Assembly: GCA_963920705.1 (NCBI GenBank)
Contig: OY987238.1
Coordinates: 13,696,183 to 13,760,182 of the forward strand
Source of the DNA: Odiellus spinosus
Taxonomy: Eukaryota > Arthropoda > Arachnida > Opiliones > Phalangiidae
Direction: 5' to 3'
DNA: 64,000 bases
Shown: positions 48,173-61,326 of the stretch, one piece after another
Position numbering within the stretch: position 1 is the stretch's first letter
Layout: the number at the start of each line of letters is the position of its first letter
The notes under the pieces: generated by a model
What the model was told of the DNA's origin: nothing
What the model saw: the letters and a program-made list of their open reading frames with translations, nothing else
Databases searched by the model: none
Translations under genes and position numbers: made by a program

Positions 48173-50130
48173 TCAAAGGTGCGTGTTAATTATATTGAAA
48201 ATAGTCTTCCTAAATGCGCAAAATTATTGATAATTATTATTAGATTTTAAATAACCTACAATATCATCAATTTTGAGTCACAATATCGCGTGCCATTCAT
48301 TAGTTAAAAAAATAACATTTCCTTGTTTTAGAAACCCCATGCTTATTATATATATACAATATATTCAATCTAAGAAGGGTCCTTAATTTTCATAGACAAA
48401 CTTGTTTTCATAATTATAATATATAACCTTTCTTAGATTGGGTACGACTCTATACTATGTTGAACCCAAGGGTGTTTGACTCGGCTTGCGCAGTCCATCT
48501 GCTTATTATATAGAAAAATAGTCTTCGTACAGCACCTGTGGCTAGCGTTGACTATCTCTCTCGTCTTTCTCTAGCTGTCGCGATTAAAATTGGTTTATAT
48601 CTATAGTGGTTAGGCCTTGGACATGCAACCAGTTTCAAACTCAAATATTGCGTGTTTTAATTACAAAGAGACGTTGGAAATATAATATTTGACGGGTAAC
48701 CAATCGTAGGAAACTTCAATAACCCCATCAGTTATGTAAAGGAATCGTCTGCTATAGCTTTTAGCTTTGCAAACAAAATAAAACCCCCATTGAAACGGTT
48801 ATAATAGAGCATAATGATAATTGTAATTTTGCAGAAGGTTTTTTAAAACTTCTAACACACTAACAGAATTCATTGGGATATAAATCTCGAGTAAGGCCAT
48901 AATTATATCTTTTTTTTTTTTTAATTATTAATGTTTATTGCTTAAAATTATATAAATATTCATAATTAAGTATATTCCTAAATAGTAGTTAGTTTATGAG
49001 AAAAAATATAATAATTAACTATAGAAGCAGACGATGTTTATTCAATGATTATTACAAATTTGTATGAATCTTCAATAAATACATACGTATTACCCGTCGT
49101 TAGTCTGGCGTTATAATTTGAGTGTACGGTCGTTCTGGTCACAGTCGGGAAGTTGTCGGGTAATGCTCTTGTATTTTGATTCGTAAGTTACCATTTAAAT
49201 CGGTTGATATTAGTTAGTTAACGATGCATAGTTATAATATTACCAGAAATAACCAGTGATTATCGCCAAATTAACTTCAAAGCTATTAAAATATCTCGTG
49301 ATCTCATCATCATCGTTAAGCCTAACGAGCCGGATAAAATAGGCGGCCTAGTTAATGCGTTTTTACGTATGTATTTTTAAAGATCTCGCTATTTTGGTAA
49401 GTAGGCCTTATATTAAAATTTAAGATTCGTAAAATGTGGTTTTAATAATAGTTTAAATAAATTTAATTTGTTTCTGTGTTGAAATCGAGACCGATTTTAT
49501 CTGTTTTAACGTAATTTAATATCGTCCGCTAACATTACGGTGATAAAACCAATCTGTAGGCTTTCTACCAATGCTAATATCTAAAAAAAAATCGGTATGA
49601 TAGAGATATAAAGAAATCGAGCCAAGATTTTTAATATATTCAAATTTTAGTACAAAAGTATTTGCCTTTCATATTTGATAATGTTTTCCAATTATATGAA
49701 AGTTAGAAAATGGAAGGTTTTATGTTAGTATTATTCTAATATGTATAAACTGAAAATTGGTCTTTTCGTTTGTATAAATAGGAGTTAGAACAGAAGGACA
49801 TAATAATTAGAAGAGTGTTACTAATCTAGGCAATTTTTGACCAATCTCGGAAAAGTTGGAATCTAATCACAGCCTATTTAATTTCAAGTAGATCGAATAA
49901 ATACACATTATATCAGTACAAAAATTAACATTAAACACCATCTAGCGACAAACTGAGTAACTTAAAAAATCTCTAAACCGAAATCAAAATCACAAAATCT
50001 AAGCTTTGAAATCTCAAAAATCTCTCGAATAATGGCAATGGTCTGACCCCCCAGCTCGTCGTGTCTGCCGTGAGTTATAATGTAGTTTTCTTTGCCCTGT
50101 TAACTCCTAGCGCGCTTATGAACAACAATA
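48173..50130. other. Intergenic DNA without recognised features
   Basis: No coding frame over about 60 codons and no clear repeat, beyond weak similarity of 49020-49260 to about 3975-4330. Confidence 0.45.
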
Positions 50131-50360
50131 TCCCTGGGAAGATTGCCACGGATCAGGGAAAAACTAGATAAATCAAAATTGGGCCAAAAGTTAGGTCAGG
50201 GAAAGTCAGAAAATGTAATAACTGTGCCAAAATTAGATCAGGGAATTTTAGCAATAAACTTGATATCCATGAAGCCACTTGTAGATAATGTCATGGAAAA
50301 TTTGGAGGGTATTTCGTCAGGGAAAATGTAAATATTTGGTCAGGGAATTTGAAATAATTT
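50131..50360 (+). mobile_element. Family B relative
   Basis: Repeated GGTCAGGGAAA motifs with a different middle; begins near AGATTGCCACGG. Shorter relics with the same motif are at about 41270-41350, 42025-42090 and 52020-52070. The 62-codon frame here is not a gene. Confidence 0.55.
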
Positions 50361-50389
50361 TGTTATTCATCCTAATATCTTTATTCCCT

Positions 50390-51460
50390 TCTGAAAAAAA
50401 TTAAAAACTGATCCTTAACAAGAACTATTTTATACCCATAATATTTAACAATAGGTATTAATCCGCCTAACGTTTATAGCTAGTTTTAATTAATTTACGA
50501 CCAAATTACAGTCAATATAGTTAGTAATATATTCTTATAATGTACATATGTCTAATGTTAAAATCGTCGTGAATAATAAAACAGTTATATTATTCCATAT
50601 ATTTGAAATCCTAATGACAAATAGGAGTTAATGTTGTAAAAACTGAGCATATATGGTGCTTTTTTAATATACATAACCTCCTTTATCTTGTATCTTTCAT
50701 ATGGCTTCATTAACTCTATTACCGTGAACTGAATGTGTAATGATATACAGCGCTGTTATTAGGATTTGTGTTAACAATTTAGTTAAGGACTTTTGGTTTA
50801 GTATATATATTAGTTACTAAAACCTCTCTATACTATTATGAATTATGAATTATTCATGAAACGTTTACTCTTTTCATGCGAAATGCTTTATTAAACCGAT
50901 AAAGTGTTATAACGAAAGTGCAACTGACACGAACAAAATAGTTACTATTAGAGCTCGGAATTCGTAGAATTTTTATTAATTGGATAAAATCTACTAAATT
51001 CTGATGTGTATTATCCGTTTGATTAAAATTAGACTATTTTTTATTCGAGTTAACTTATTCGAAGATAAAGTAAAAAACATAATCCGTTATTATCCAAAAA
51101 TGGCCGCCTTATCTTAGAATATTATCCATTGCGTTATACGTTCGGATAAAAATTTAATTCAAAATTTATTTTCCGTGAAAAATAACGAATAAAAAGATGA
51201 TTTAAAATCTTATCGTTTTATTTCTATTCTTCGAATTAAAAGTCAATTTGAAATATTGTTTCTTATATTTTAGACTAATTCTGGAAACGCGAATGTTTCT
51301 TATCCATCGTTATACGTTTAAATACGAGTAATTTGTAGTTAGATAAAGCGGCGAAGGCTTATCTTCGGGTTAACCTTATACGTTTAACAATTATACGAAT
51401 ATAGAAATCCTAAAATAAAATATCAGAAAATATACGAATAACAGAATCCGATTCCGAGCT
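50390..51460 (+). repeat. Family K old dispersed repeat, copy 2
   Basis: Counterpart of 10000-11165 without the minisatellite. Third, shorter similarity near 11688-11745. Confidence 0.5.
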
Positions 51461-52195
51461 CTATTTATTTCCAAGTAACCTGAACTCCCTCTTACCTTTT
51501 CACATCTCTTAGTACCTTTAAAAATGTGTTAATCCAGAATATGAAATTTTATCCATATAAATACAGCCCTATTTTGTTCGCTATTGATTTAATTTTGAAG
51601 CAGTTTTATTTCTCCTTTTTTTTTTATTATTTTTCGTGAGACCTTTCCTTTACGGTCCAACCTTCCTTAATAGTCCTATAGTTCGCGACAATAGTTTTGA
51701 AAATAAGAACAAGATTAATTTGTTTAAGGGACGACCCGCTAATTATCGAAGTTGAAAGAGGGGTTGATGTTTATATATACAAAATAATATATAATATATT
51801 AAGTTGAGTTATAAAAATCGACGCAAAATTAAATTTGCATATTTAAACACGTGAAATCACTCACGCGATAACGCGTTTATACCTATCGCTCTAGAATGTT
51901 ACGTGTATTACACTATGCGACTTTAGAACACGATTACGCGATTACGCGACTAACCGCAGCCTTTGATAATACTAAATGCGTTTCAGTTTAGTACTGAACC
52001 TGAGATAAAAATTGGCGCAAATATTCAGGGATATTTAAAAAATTCCTATAAAGTCAGGGATAAATTACAATTTGCCGTTAGAGGACGATTATGAACGCAG
52101 TGTTTTGCTGTTCATCTTTATCTATTAAGATAATTGTTCATTGTTAAATTAAGAATGCCAAAATAGATTTTTAAATAGGCCTAATCCACAAAAGC

Positions 52196-52443
52196 CTCGT
52201 TCATACTAGGCCTTGGAATCGATTTAACCTCTTCAAAACGTTTCGATTTAGTCGTGTGAACGGGAAACCGTCTTTTCTCGAATCGATTTGATTCGATTTC
52301 ACGAAACTGCTTCGGGAACCAGTTTCGTATCGATTCGGCTGGTTTCAACAACCGATAGATGAAGCTACAAATAAATCGATTTATAAAAGAACAGGTGATA
52401 TTACAGTTTCAAATCGATTAGGAATTGCTAGTGTGACCGTAGC
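52196..52443 (+). mobile_element. Family C MITE within a larger duplicated segment
   Basis: GCCTCGTTCATACTAGGCC to GCTAGTGTGACCGTAGCT. The preceding ~70 bp (52130-52195) are the inverse of 17274-17330, so this copy and the one at 17.1 kb share flanks. Confidence 0.7.
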
Positions 52444-53578
52444 TAGTATGGCGGAAACTAAATTAAGGTTATAATGATGCGCTTTAGCGGAAGTGGTTTA
52501 ATTCTTCAGTTAATTACCCTAATGGTCTCGCTTACCTCTCGTGTTGAAAGCAGCTTCAATCCCTTCACCAAAGACAGCTTTACTTTTACTTATTAAGAGA
52601 GAAGAGGTTTTTTTTTAAAGGACCCATCAAGACTGGAGGCTCTACTATTTAGTCATGTAAGCTAGAACGCCAATGAAAGTAATCTCAAATCTCTATATAC
52701 GATTTAAATTGTTGGAAGAAAAGAAAAAAAAAATTTTAATGGGAATTCTTTTTTATCTCTGATCATATCTAAAAATTCATTTAAATATTCAAAACAGCTT
52801 TGCACTTCTAGCATTCATTATTATTTTTATAGGCACGTTTTTGGTGATTAAATTAATTTATTGGTAACTAAATTTCTATAATTTTATTCAATGTTTAACT
52901 ACCATTAAATTAACGTAAATAATTAAGTCAAAATCTTGTAAATTCAAATATGATACCGTCTACACATGATTTAGTTTTATCTTCCATTTTAAAGCTGTTA
53001 ATACGCAAGAGGGATTACACATCAAGCTAAACTATAGGGCTAGTTAGAAGAAAAAAAAAGTTAAAAAATGCAAATTCTTAAATCACGCGGTATGTGTTAT
53101 AATTTCACTTTTAGTTCGAGCTTGGGGTCATCTCTACTATGCCTACTTTTTTACTTTTTTTTTTTTTTGGTTCCTCCGAGAGCTCATCAAATAACTAAAC
53201 GCGCTCGTGCCTAGAATGGCGATTTGTACAATATCCACCCGGAAATAGCATCACCTAGGAACCTAAAACCTATGATACATCCTGACCATTAAAAGATAAT
53301 ACGTTTTGAATTCGATAACTTCGGTCTTTGTAGTAATTCCCGATTGGTTTGAACCAGTATTTGGTTGGATCGCCGTCCGACTCTTAATTAGTGTTACGCC
53401 GTGGCCTTGCTCTCTATTTTATGCTAGACGTTGGAGGGATCCCCCTTGAATGAGCGATAAGCCCGCGTATGGGGTAACCCCCCCCCCTTCTTTATAAAAC
53501 GTCTGTTTATTTATATCAAGTTTTTAACCTCAGTTTTTAATAAATATTTGTTTTTTGAATTATATTATATTTCCGCAT
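52444..53578. other. Intergenic DNA without recognised features
   Basis: Homopolymer runs only, including about eleven C near 53480. The stretches 54041-54705, 57863-58314, 59906-60266, 60913-61326 and 61780-62282 are also without recognised genes. Confidence 0.45.
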
Positions 53579-53582
53579 TTAA

Positions 53583-54040
53583 AGTGAGGCTGTCACGACT
53601 TTTAAAGAACTCCAAATTAAAATTGAGTTATATTTTCGGGTTGATCGTTAAAAAACGATTCAAAATATATATACATATATCATAAAACAAAATTACAGTG
53701 ACTGTAAAAATACATATTTAATAATCGCCATTTTCTGTATTTTTAAAAATAAAAATTCCCCGCAATCTACGTCATCACTATGGTCGCGTGATTTCGCTAT
53801 TGTTTTAATTCGCCTACAGTTGATTCTCGCGCGTTCTGGCACGAGATGAGGTAGCTTTCGCGCCGTTTTTTTCGTAAAAGTACTTAATTGAGAATGGTTA
53901 TAATTAAAAATGTTTTTTACTGTCGCTGTAATTTTGTTCTATGACATATGTATATATATTTCGAATCGTTTTTTAACGATCAACCCGAAAATATCACTCA
54001 ATTTCTATTTGGAGTTCATAAAAAGACCATGGCAGTCTCA
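53583..54040. mobile_element. Family A foldback MITE, most complete copy (TTAA target)
   Basis: The first ~130 bp (from 53583, AGTGAGGCTGTCACG) and the last ~130 bp (53910-54040, ...GGCAGTCTCA) are inverted copies of each other. Each contains the palindrome ATCGTTTTTTAACGAT and the ACATATGTATATATA block. TTAA precedes the left end (53579-53582); the right flank is degraded to TAAA. The centre holds a CpG-rich block with TGACGTA, CACGTGAT-like and CGCGCG motifs. Other copies in the window mostly keep one arm plus the centre. Confidence 0.8.
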
Positions 54041-54712
54041 TAAAGTTTTTAATTTTAATAAGCTGGTTTTTAATTATTACGATATATTCATAAACAGCCA
54101 TGGAATGAATTTCCTTGACGGTCTTTTCCGTTTTAGTTACGACAGCTGTCTCTTAATTTTCTTCTTCATCTAACGAATCATTTGTCGAGTGTGATAACAG
54201 CTAGAGAAAAAAAACACTCTCTTATAAAAACCTGTTATTTTTTTAATAAATTAACTTTTCTCCTTATGTAGCTCGTCTCATTAAACAAAAAAAAATACAG
54301 ACGGACTGAAATTAAATTTTAAATATTATAATTAAAACAAACTTAGTGACATTGCGTTTTAAAAGAGCCGTTAGGTTTTTTTTGATTTTTTTTTTAATTT
54401 CAAATCGCATCATTTTCAAGGGGAGATTGAGTTTACTACTTTTTTCATATATGAAGTTATATATTACGTATTTATCCGCTCAAGCGTTCCCCTTGTTGTA
54501 AACTTCTACTACAGTAAATTAGTGTTGTAATACAGTTAAAGTTATGGCTGTTTACCACACAATTTTAAATTTTATCGCGATAAATAGGTCTAAATTTCTA
54601 TAATTCTTCGTAATTTTGCAATAATTTTTACGTTTTTTTGTAAAATACGCCTTCCTTCGTAAAATCTCACCAAAAACTATAATTAGATGAAGTAATTAAT
54701 GGTAGACTTTAG

Positions 54713-54993
54713 CAAGGAGGATCAGAGAAGGAGAGGAAATGTGGGGACGGCGCGGTTCCTACTGCGTTGGCCTAAACTCCCACTCTGGGAGAACGGGGGT
54801 AGAGATGCTTCGTGGTAAATTATTGTCACGTGGGTAAAACGAATCCTTTATGAGACGCGCTAGCTAGCGACCACGTGACAACAGTTTACCTCGAGAATTT
54901 CCTATCCCCCCTTTCCACCCGAGTGGGAGGTTGGCTCTTCTCTCTCTAACTCAACGCAGCCCCACATTTCCTCTCCTTCTCTGATCCTCCTTG
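54713..54993. mobile_element. Family F MITE, copy 1, 7-bp target duplication
   Basis: 281 bp. Inverted termini begin CAAGGAGGATCAGAGAAGGA and extend about 34 bp to ...GTGGGG. ACTTTAG flanks both sides (54706-54712 and 54994-55000). The interior carries inverted TTGTCACGTGG / CCACGTGACAA. Confidence 0.9.
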
Positions 54994-55161
54994 ACTTTAG
55001 TGTTATGTTTATTTTTTAATTGGTTATGGCATGAGATTTGATAAACAATTTATTCGACTGTTTTTAAACTTTGATGTAAATTTATGGATATGATACTTTT
55101 AATTTCTTTTTAAAATTTACACATTTATTTATGCTAATTTATTAATTTATTCTAAATCTTG

Positions 55162-55385
55162 TAGTTTTGCAAAATTATGAATTATGCTCCTTTATATTGT
55201 TTGCAAAACTATGAATTTCTGCTCCTTTATATAGTTTTCAAAATTATAAATTTATGCTCCTTTATATAGTTTGCAAAATTATGAGTTTATTCTCCTTTGA
55301 ATAGTTTGCAAAATTATAAATTTATGCTCATTCATATAGTTCGCAAAATTATGAATTATACTCCTTTATATAGTTTGCAAAATTA
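55162..55385 (+). repeat. ~42-bp minisatellite
   Basis: About five to six copies of TTTGCAAAATTATGAATTTA + TGCTCCTTTATATAG. Confidence 0.85.
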
Positions 55386-55801
55386 CGCAACAACGGTATA
55401 TATTGCTTTATTTGCGCTGGCAAATCAAATATGATATAACTCGCCTATTTAGTTTGTTGCTAACCTGTAAGAGAAAAAGATGGACATTGTAAAAGGCCAT
55501 AAATAATTTTCTACATCATGGGCTATATAGCGTTCCTTGTAAAAATGTTTAACACGTGGTTAGACACGGTTGCCGTTAAATATCAGTTGTCAATATGTGG
55601 AATACCGTGGCGTATTGATACGTAATGTAATATTTCATAGAGAAAATGTAGACTTCGCTTCTTTCTATGAAAACTTATAAGAGTGGCGCGGCCGGGGTGC
55701 ATGCCTTGTTTTTTATAATTGAGAAAAAAAGCCAGCCAAAGATTCTACCTTCAATTTAAAGTTTTTGGTTTTTCGGTAAATTTTCTTTTAAAGGGATAAT
55801 G

Positions 55802-56346
55802 AAGACCCCTAACGTGATATTTTTCATCGATATATGAAAATATCAGCTGATATTTAAAACCAGCTTATTAAAATTTGAAATTGAGTGATATTTTCGGGTT
55901 GATCGTTAAAAATCGATTCAAAATATATATACATATGTCATAGACACTAAAAATATATATTTTATAATCGCCATTTTTGAAATTTTTATTATGGTCGCGT
56001 GATTTCGCTATTGTAGAGCCTAGAGTCACGTGATAAGGTCACTTTCGCGTGGTCTTTTTTGTAAAAGTACTTAATCCAGAAAGTCAATTACCTTTCGTAA
56101 TAAAAATTATAGAAATAAACCACGTCATATTTCGGATAAAAAATTATCTGTATATTTTGAAGTTTCTTAAGAGTATAATATTTTGAATAATAACACTGTT
56201 TTTGCCGTTAGAGGACGCTTTATTAATCTTTATTTATGAAAATATATGTTCATTGTTAACAAATCTAGCTCAAACCCCAACGTTTGTTGAGTTTTAATAT
56301 TTTTATTAATATTTTAACTATTAAATTTTATATCTTTATTATCCCT
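55802..56346. mobile_element. Family O TTAA element with a family A fragment inside
   Basis: Left end AGGGATAATGAAG after TTAA (55798-55801); right end CTTTATTATCCCT before TTAA (56347-56350). Termini are a short inverted pair. A one-arm A copy on the minus strand (55877-56086) and a fragment of the GCCGTTAGAGGACG repeat (56213-56226) lie inside. Confidence 0.6.
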
Positions 56347-56636
56347 TTAATTTTGTAATACTTTGAGCTTCGCCGTGAGTGTTACTCAAAGATTAACTAT
56401 CGTCACCCCGCCTGCAAATTCCACTCCATTGAACGCTAAACTCGAAGCTCAACCTGACTTTAAAAAAAAAAAAAGTTTTTTTTTATTTTACCGCGGCCTC
56501 CTCTTTCTAAAGTTAAACTGGCCGTTTCAGTCCATATATACAACGAGTATACCTGAGAGAAAGTGAAGGTGACATCGTGTTTTAAGTTTTAAACGCCTTG
56601 GTTTGAAATATCAATAACATTTGCCCGCTAAATGAG

Positions 56637-57862
56637 CCATATCTTAATATGACCGTAACTTTTCTTTACGATCTCCTAGGCTTAAACCGATTGCACCATT
56701 AGAAAGAAGACATTCCCTAGATTATTTTAAAATCGTAAAATTCTGTTTCGCCACTCGAAAAAGATGTTTCGCCACTCGATATAAATCGAGAAAAAGTCCG
56801 AAAATGACCCCTATCTTAAAATGACCGTAACCTTTTTTTTACGATCACCTAGGCATAAACTGATTGCACCATTAGAAAGAAGACATTCCCTAGATTATTT
56901 TAAAATCATAAAATTCTGTTTCGCCACTCGAAAAAGATGTTTCGCCACTCGATATAAATCGACAAAAAGTCCCAAAATGACCCCTATCTTAAAATGACCG
57001 TAACTTTTTTTTACGATCACCTAGGCTTAAACCGATTGCACCATTAGAAAGAAGACATTCATTAGATTATTTTAAAATCATAAAATTCTGTTTCGCCACT
57101 CGAAAAAGATGTTTCGCCACTCGATATAAATCGAGAAAAAGTACGAAAATGACCCCTATCTTAAAATGACCGTAACCTTTTTTTTACGATCACCTAGGCA
57201 TAAACTGATTGCACCATTAGAAAGAAGACATTCCCTAGATTATTTTAAAATCATAAAATTCTGTTTCGCCACTCGAAAAAGATGTTTCGCCACTCGATAT
57301 AAATCGACAAAAAGTCCCAAAATGACCCCTATCTTAAAATGACCATAACTTTTTTTTACGATCACCTAGGCTTAAACCGATTGCACCATTAGAAAGAAGA
57401 CATTCATTAGATTATTTTAAAATCATAAAATTCTGTTTCGCCACTCGAAAAAGATGTTTCGCCACTCGATATAAATCGAGAAAAAGTACGAAAATGACCC
57501 CTATCTTAAAATGACCGTAACTTTTTTTTACGATCACCTAGGCATAAACCGATTGCACCATTAGAAAGTAGACATTCCCTAGATTATTTTACAATCATAA
57601 AATTATATTTCGCCACTGGAAAAAGATGTTTCGCCACTCCATGGAAATCGAGCAAAATTCCCAAAATTGACCCCTATCTTAAAATGACCGTAACTTTTCT
57701 TTACAATCACCTAGGCTTAAACTGATTGCACCATTAGAAAGAACACATTCCATAGATTATTTTAAAATAATAAAACTCTGTTTCGCCACTCGAAAAAGAT
57801 GTTTCGCCACTCGATAGAAATCAAACAAAAACCCAAAAATGACCCCTATTTTAAAATGGCCG
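56637..57862 (+). repeat. 172/173-bp satellite with 345-bp dimeric units
   Basis: CTATCTTAAAATGACCG recurs at 56811, 56984, 57156, 57329, 57501 and 57674, with end units at about 56640 and 57846. Steps alternate 173 and 172. Alternate units share private variants (CATAAACTG/CCCTAG/GACAAAAAGTCCC versus CTTAAACCG/ATTAG/GAGAAAAAGTACG). Each unit has TTTCGCCACTCG twice. Confidence 0.95.
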
Positions 57863-58314
57863 TAACTAGAAGTATAAATGTGTGACGGGCACTTGATAGT
57901 TGGTCTTCTTGTCTATGGAACGAGGAAAAAAGAAGCTGTTTATGTGTATAGAGAGAGGAGAGAGTACCTCAACGCCGACACCCAGCTAGTTCTTCATCTG
58001 TAAGGAGGTTCGAAAGTTCGGTAGTTTCAACTAGAAATTCCCCCAAAAGAGAATTTTACTTCTCATTTAACAAAATCACTATAAAATAACGCTACCAGCC
58101 ATGAAATAAAAAGTGCTTTTATTCCAAAAAATAGGGTTTTTATTTGTTTTGAACGAAGTTAGAATGTAAAGAATAAAATCACGTTTTTTTTTTTTTTCAT
58201 ATCTAGGCTAAAAAGTGGTACATGATAAGTTTAATGAATAAATTAGAGTTCCAAAATGATGTCTTTAGCGCTAGATCTTAAAACTATAATAGAGTTTTCG
58301 CATATCCCTAAAAT

Positions 58315-59905
58315 TAAGGGCTTTCCCCCTTAAATATTGGTGGCTTTCCCCCTTAAATATTGGTGGCTTTCTCCCTTAAATATTGGTGGTTTTCCCCCTT
58401 AAATATTGGTGGTTTCTCCCCCTTAAATATTGGTGGTTTTCCCCCTTAAATATTGGTGGTGTTCCCCCTTAAATATTGGTGGTGTTCCCCCTTAAATATT
58501 GGTGGTTTTCCCCCTTAAATATTGGTGGTTTTCCCCCTTAAATATTGGTGGTTTTCCCCCTTAAATATTGGTGGTTTTCCCCCTTAAATATTGGTGGTTT
58601 TCCCCCTTAAATATTGGTGGTTTTCCCCCTTAAATATTGGTGGTTTTCCCCCTTAAATATTGGTGGTTTTCCCCCTTAAATATTGGTGGTTTTCCCCCTT
58701 AAATATTGGTGGTTTTCCCCCTTAAATATTGGTGGTTTTCCCCCTTAAATATTGGTGGTTTTCCCCCTTAAATATTGGTGGTTTTCCCCCTTAAATATTG
58801 GTGGTTTTCCCCCTTAAATATTGGTGGTTTTCCCCCTTAAATATTGGTGGTTTTCCCCCTTAAATATTGGTGGTTTTCCCCCTTAAATATTGGTGGTTTT
58901 TCCCCCTAAATTATGGTGGTTTTTCCCCCTTAAATATTGGTGGTTTTCCCCCTTAAATATTGGTGGTTTTCCCCCTTAAATATTGGTGGTTTTCCCCCTT
59001 AAATATTGGTGGTTTTCCCCCTTAAATATTGGTGGTTTTCCCCCTTAAATATTGGTGGTTTTCCCCCTTAAATATTGGTGGTTTTCCCCCTTAAATATTG
59101 GTGGTTTTCCCCCTTAAATATTGGTGGTTTTCCCCCCTAAATTATGGTGGTTTTCCCCCTTAAATATTGGTGGTTTTCCCCCTTAAATATTGGTGGTTTT
59201 CCCCCTTAAATATTGGTGGTTTTCCCCCTTAAATATTGGTGGTTTTCCCCCTTAAATATTGGTGGTTTTCACCCTTAAATATTGGTGGTTTTCACCCTTA
59301 AATATTGGTGGTTTTCACCCTTAAATTTTGGTGGTTTTCACCCTTAAATATTGGTGGTTTTCCCCCTTAAATATTGGTGGTTTTCCCCCTTAAATATTGG
59401 TGGTTTTCCCCCTTAAATATTGGTGGTTTTCCCCCTTAAATATTGGTGGTTTCCCCCTTAAATATTGGTGGTTTTCACCCTTAAATATTGGTGGTTTTCA
59501 CCCTTAAATATTGGTGGTTTTCTCCCCTAAATATTGGTGGTTTTCTCCCCTAAATATTGGTGGTTTTCCCCCTTAAATATTGGTGGTTTCCCCCCTAAAT
59601 ATTGGTGGTTTTCTCCCCTAAATATTGGTGGTTTTTCCCCCTTAAATATTGGTGGTTTTTGCCCCTTAAATATTGGTGGTTTTCTCCCCTAAATATTGGT
59701 GGTTTTCCCCCTTAAATATTGGTGGTTTTCCCCCTTAAATATTGGTGGTTTTCCCCCTACATTATGGTGGTTTTCCCCCTACATTATGGTGGTTTTCCCC
59801 CTACATTATGGTGGTTTTCCCCCTACATTATGGTGGTTTTGTTCCCCCTTAATTATGGTAGTTCTCCCCCCTAAATTAAGGTGGTTTCCCCCTAAAATTA
59901 TGTTT
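58315..59905 (+). repeat. 23-bp minisatellite, about 70 copies
   Basis: Unit TTTTCCCCCTTAAATATTGG + TGG. Very homogeneous from about 58500 to 59250. Variant units (CACCC, CTCCCC, CTACATTATGG) cluster towards the right end. C-rich on the plus strand throughout. Confidence 0.97.
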
Positions 59906-60277
59906 TTTTTATCAGTCCCTTTAATGTTAATTCATTGAATCTGTAATCTCTGATAAACCGCATATATTTCACTGGCTACTATCAATTTATCCAAAAATGA
60001 AATATCTAAAAAAACCATATTCATAACAGAAGAATCCTTAACCTTGCCCTTTAAAAATATAGAAACAAAAGATTTTTAATTTCATACACTTTTTTTAAAT
60101 AAGCAAATTATCCGTTGATATAAGTATAGTTTCATTTTTACATGATTTCTCTTAACTGGTTGTATTTTAACGTTTTTGTTTTTGGCATTGATGTCAAGGT
60201 TGGCACGTGTTAGGTCGCTTTCTTTAAATTTTCAAATCTAGGTCATACACGGACTGATTCAAACTTAAAGTGAGACT

Positions 60278-60912
60278 ATAGTCGCGTTCGTACTAGGCCT
60301 TGGAATCGATTTAAACCGTTTCAAAACGTTTCGCTAGAGTCGTGTAAACGGGAAACCGTCTTTCCTCGAATCGATTTGAAACGGTAAAATCAAACTGATA
60401 TTCTAGAGCCGCGTTCACACTACAGACTTTGAAACCTTTTTTAAACGTTTTGGAAAGGTCAAATTATAAAATTTTGGGGTCCCTCGAATGGACCTCTGAT
60501 CAAGAAATAAAATTAATATCTTAAAAAGTCGATTTGAACATTCGAAACGGTTTGAAAACGTTACCAAAGTGTCAAGTGTGAACGCGGCTAAATTGTTTTA
60601 GGCGTCACTTGTTCACTCATTATCTTTATAAATCGATTTATCGTAGCTTCATCTATCGGTTGTTGAAACCAGCCGAATCGGTACGAAACTGGTTCCCGAA
60701 GCAGTTTCGAGAAATCGAATCAAATCGATTCGAGAAAAGACGGTTTCTCGTTCACACGACTCCAGGGAAACGTTTTGAAACGGTTTAAATCGATTCCAAG
60801 GCCTAGTATGAACGCGGCTTAATTGACCCTTAAAACAATTCCTGATGATTTCATTATCGGTTTGATTTAATTGTTTCAAATTGATTATGAAATGCTAGTG
60901 TGACCGTAGCTA
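60278..60912. mobile_element. Composite: family C pieces around a family E insertion
   Basis: C terminal piece 60278-60405, complete-looking E element 60410-60591, C piece on the minus strand 60600-60820, and a further C end 60821-60912 (GCTAGTGTGACCGTAGCT). Just before it, TTAAAGTGAGACTATA (60267-60282) is a relic of a family A end. Confidence 0.65.
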
Positions 60913-61326
60913 GTGGTTCCCCTTACTTTAGATTTTTTAAAATTGGCAGACTTATAGATATTATGATACTCTTAGTATTATTCGATCTTTTCTACACTTT
61001 TTCAAGGATTTCCTGAAATTTCTTGTACTTTTTTTCTTCTTCTAGTAAATTTTATCTCATTTATACTCCGTAAATATCCTTATACATAAAGTTTGAAATA
61101 ATATCTTCTTAAGGTATCTCTTTTTTTCTTAATTGTGGACCCAATTAAAATGGATTTTAACGAATGCTCCCTCCCTGCGATTTCGTAAGTCGACCCTTAT
61201 GTAAGTTCTTTCGAGATCACGTTACGCCGCCAGCTTTATTGGAAAGTTTTTTGATGAAGAAAGAGTTATTTATGTTGAGATCTCGTAACTTGATTGAGAA
61301 TCTTTTAAATATCCTTACCAATGTAG

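Noticed and set aside
58315..59905. CRISPR-like array
   Set aside because: No unique spacers; a head-to-tail minisatellite in a eukaryotic genome.
59696..59938. 80-codon frame in the 23-bp minisatellite
   Set aside because: Translation of a tandem repeat near its edge.
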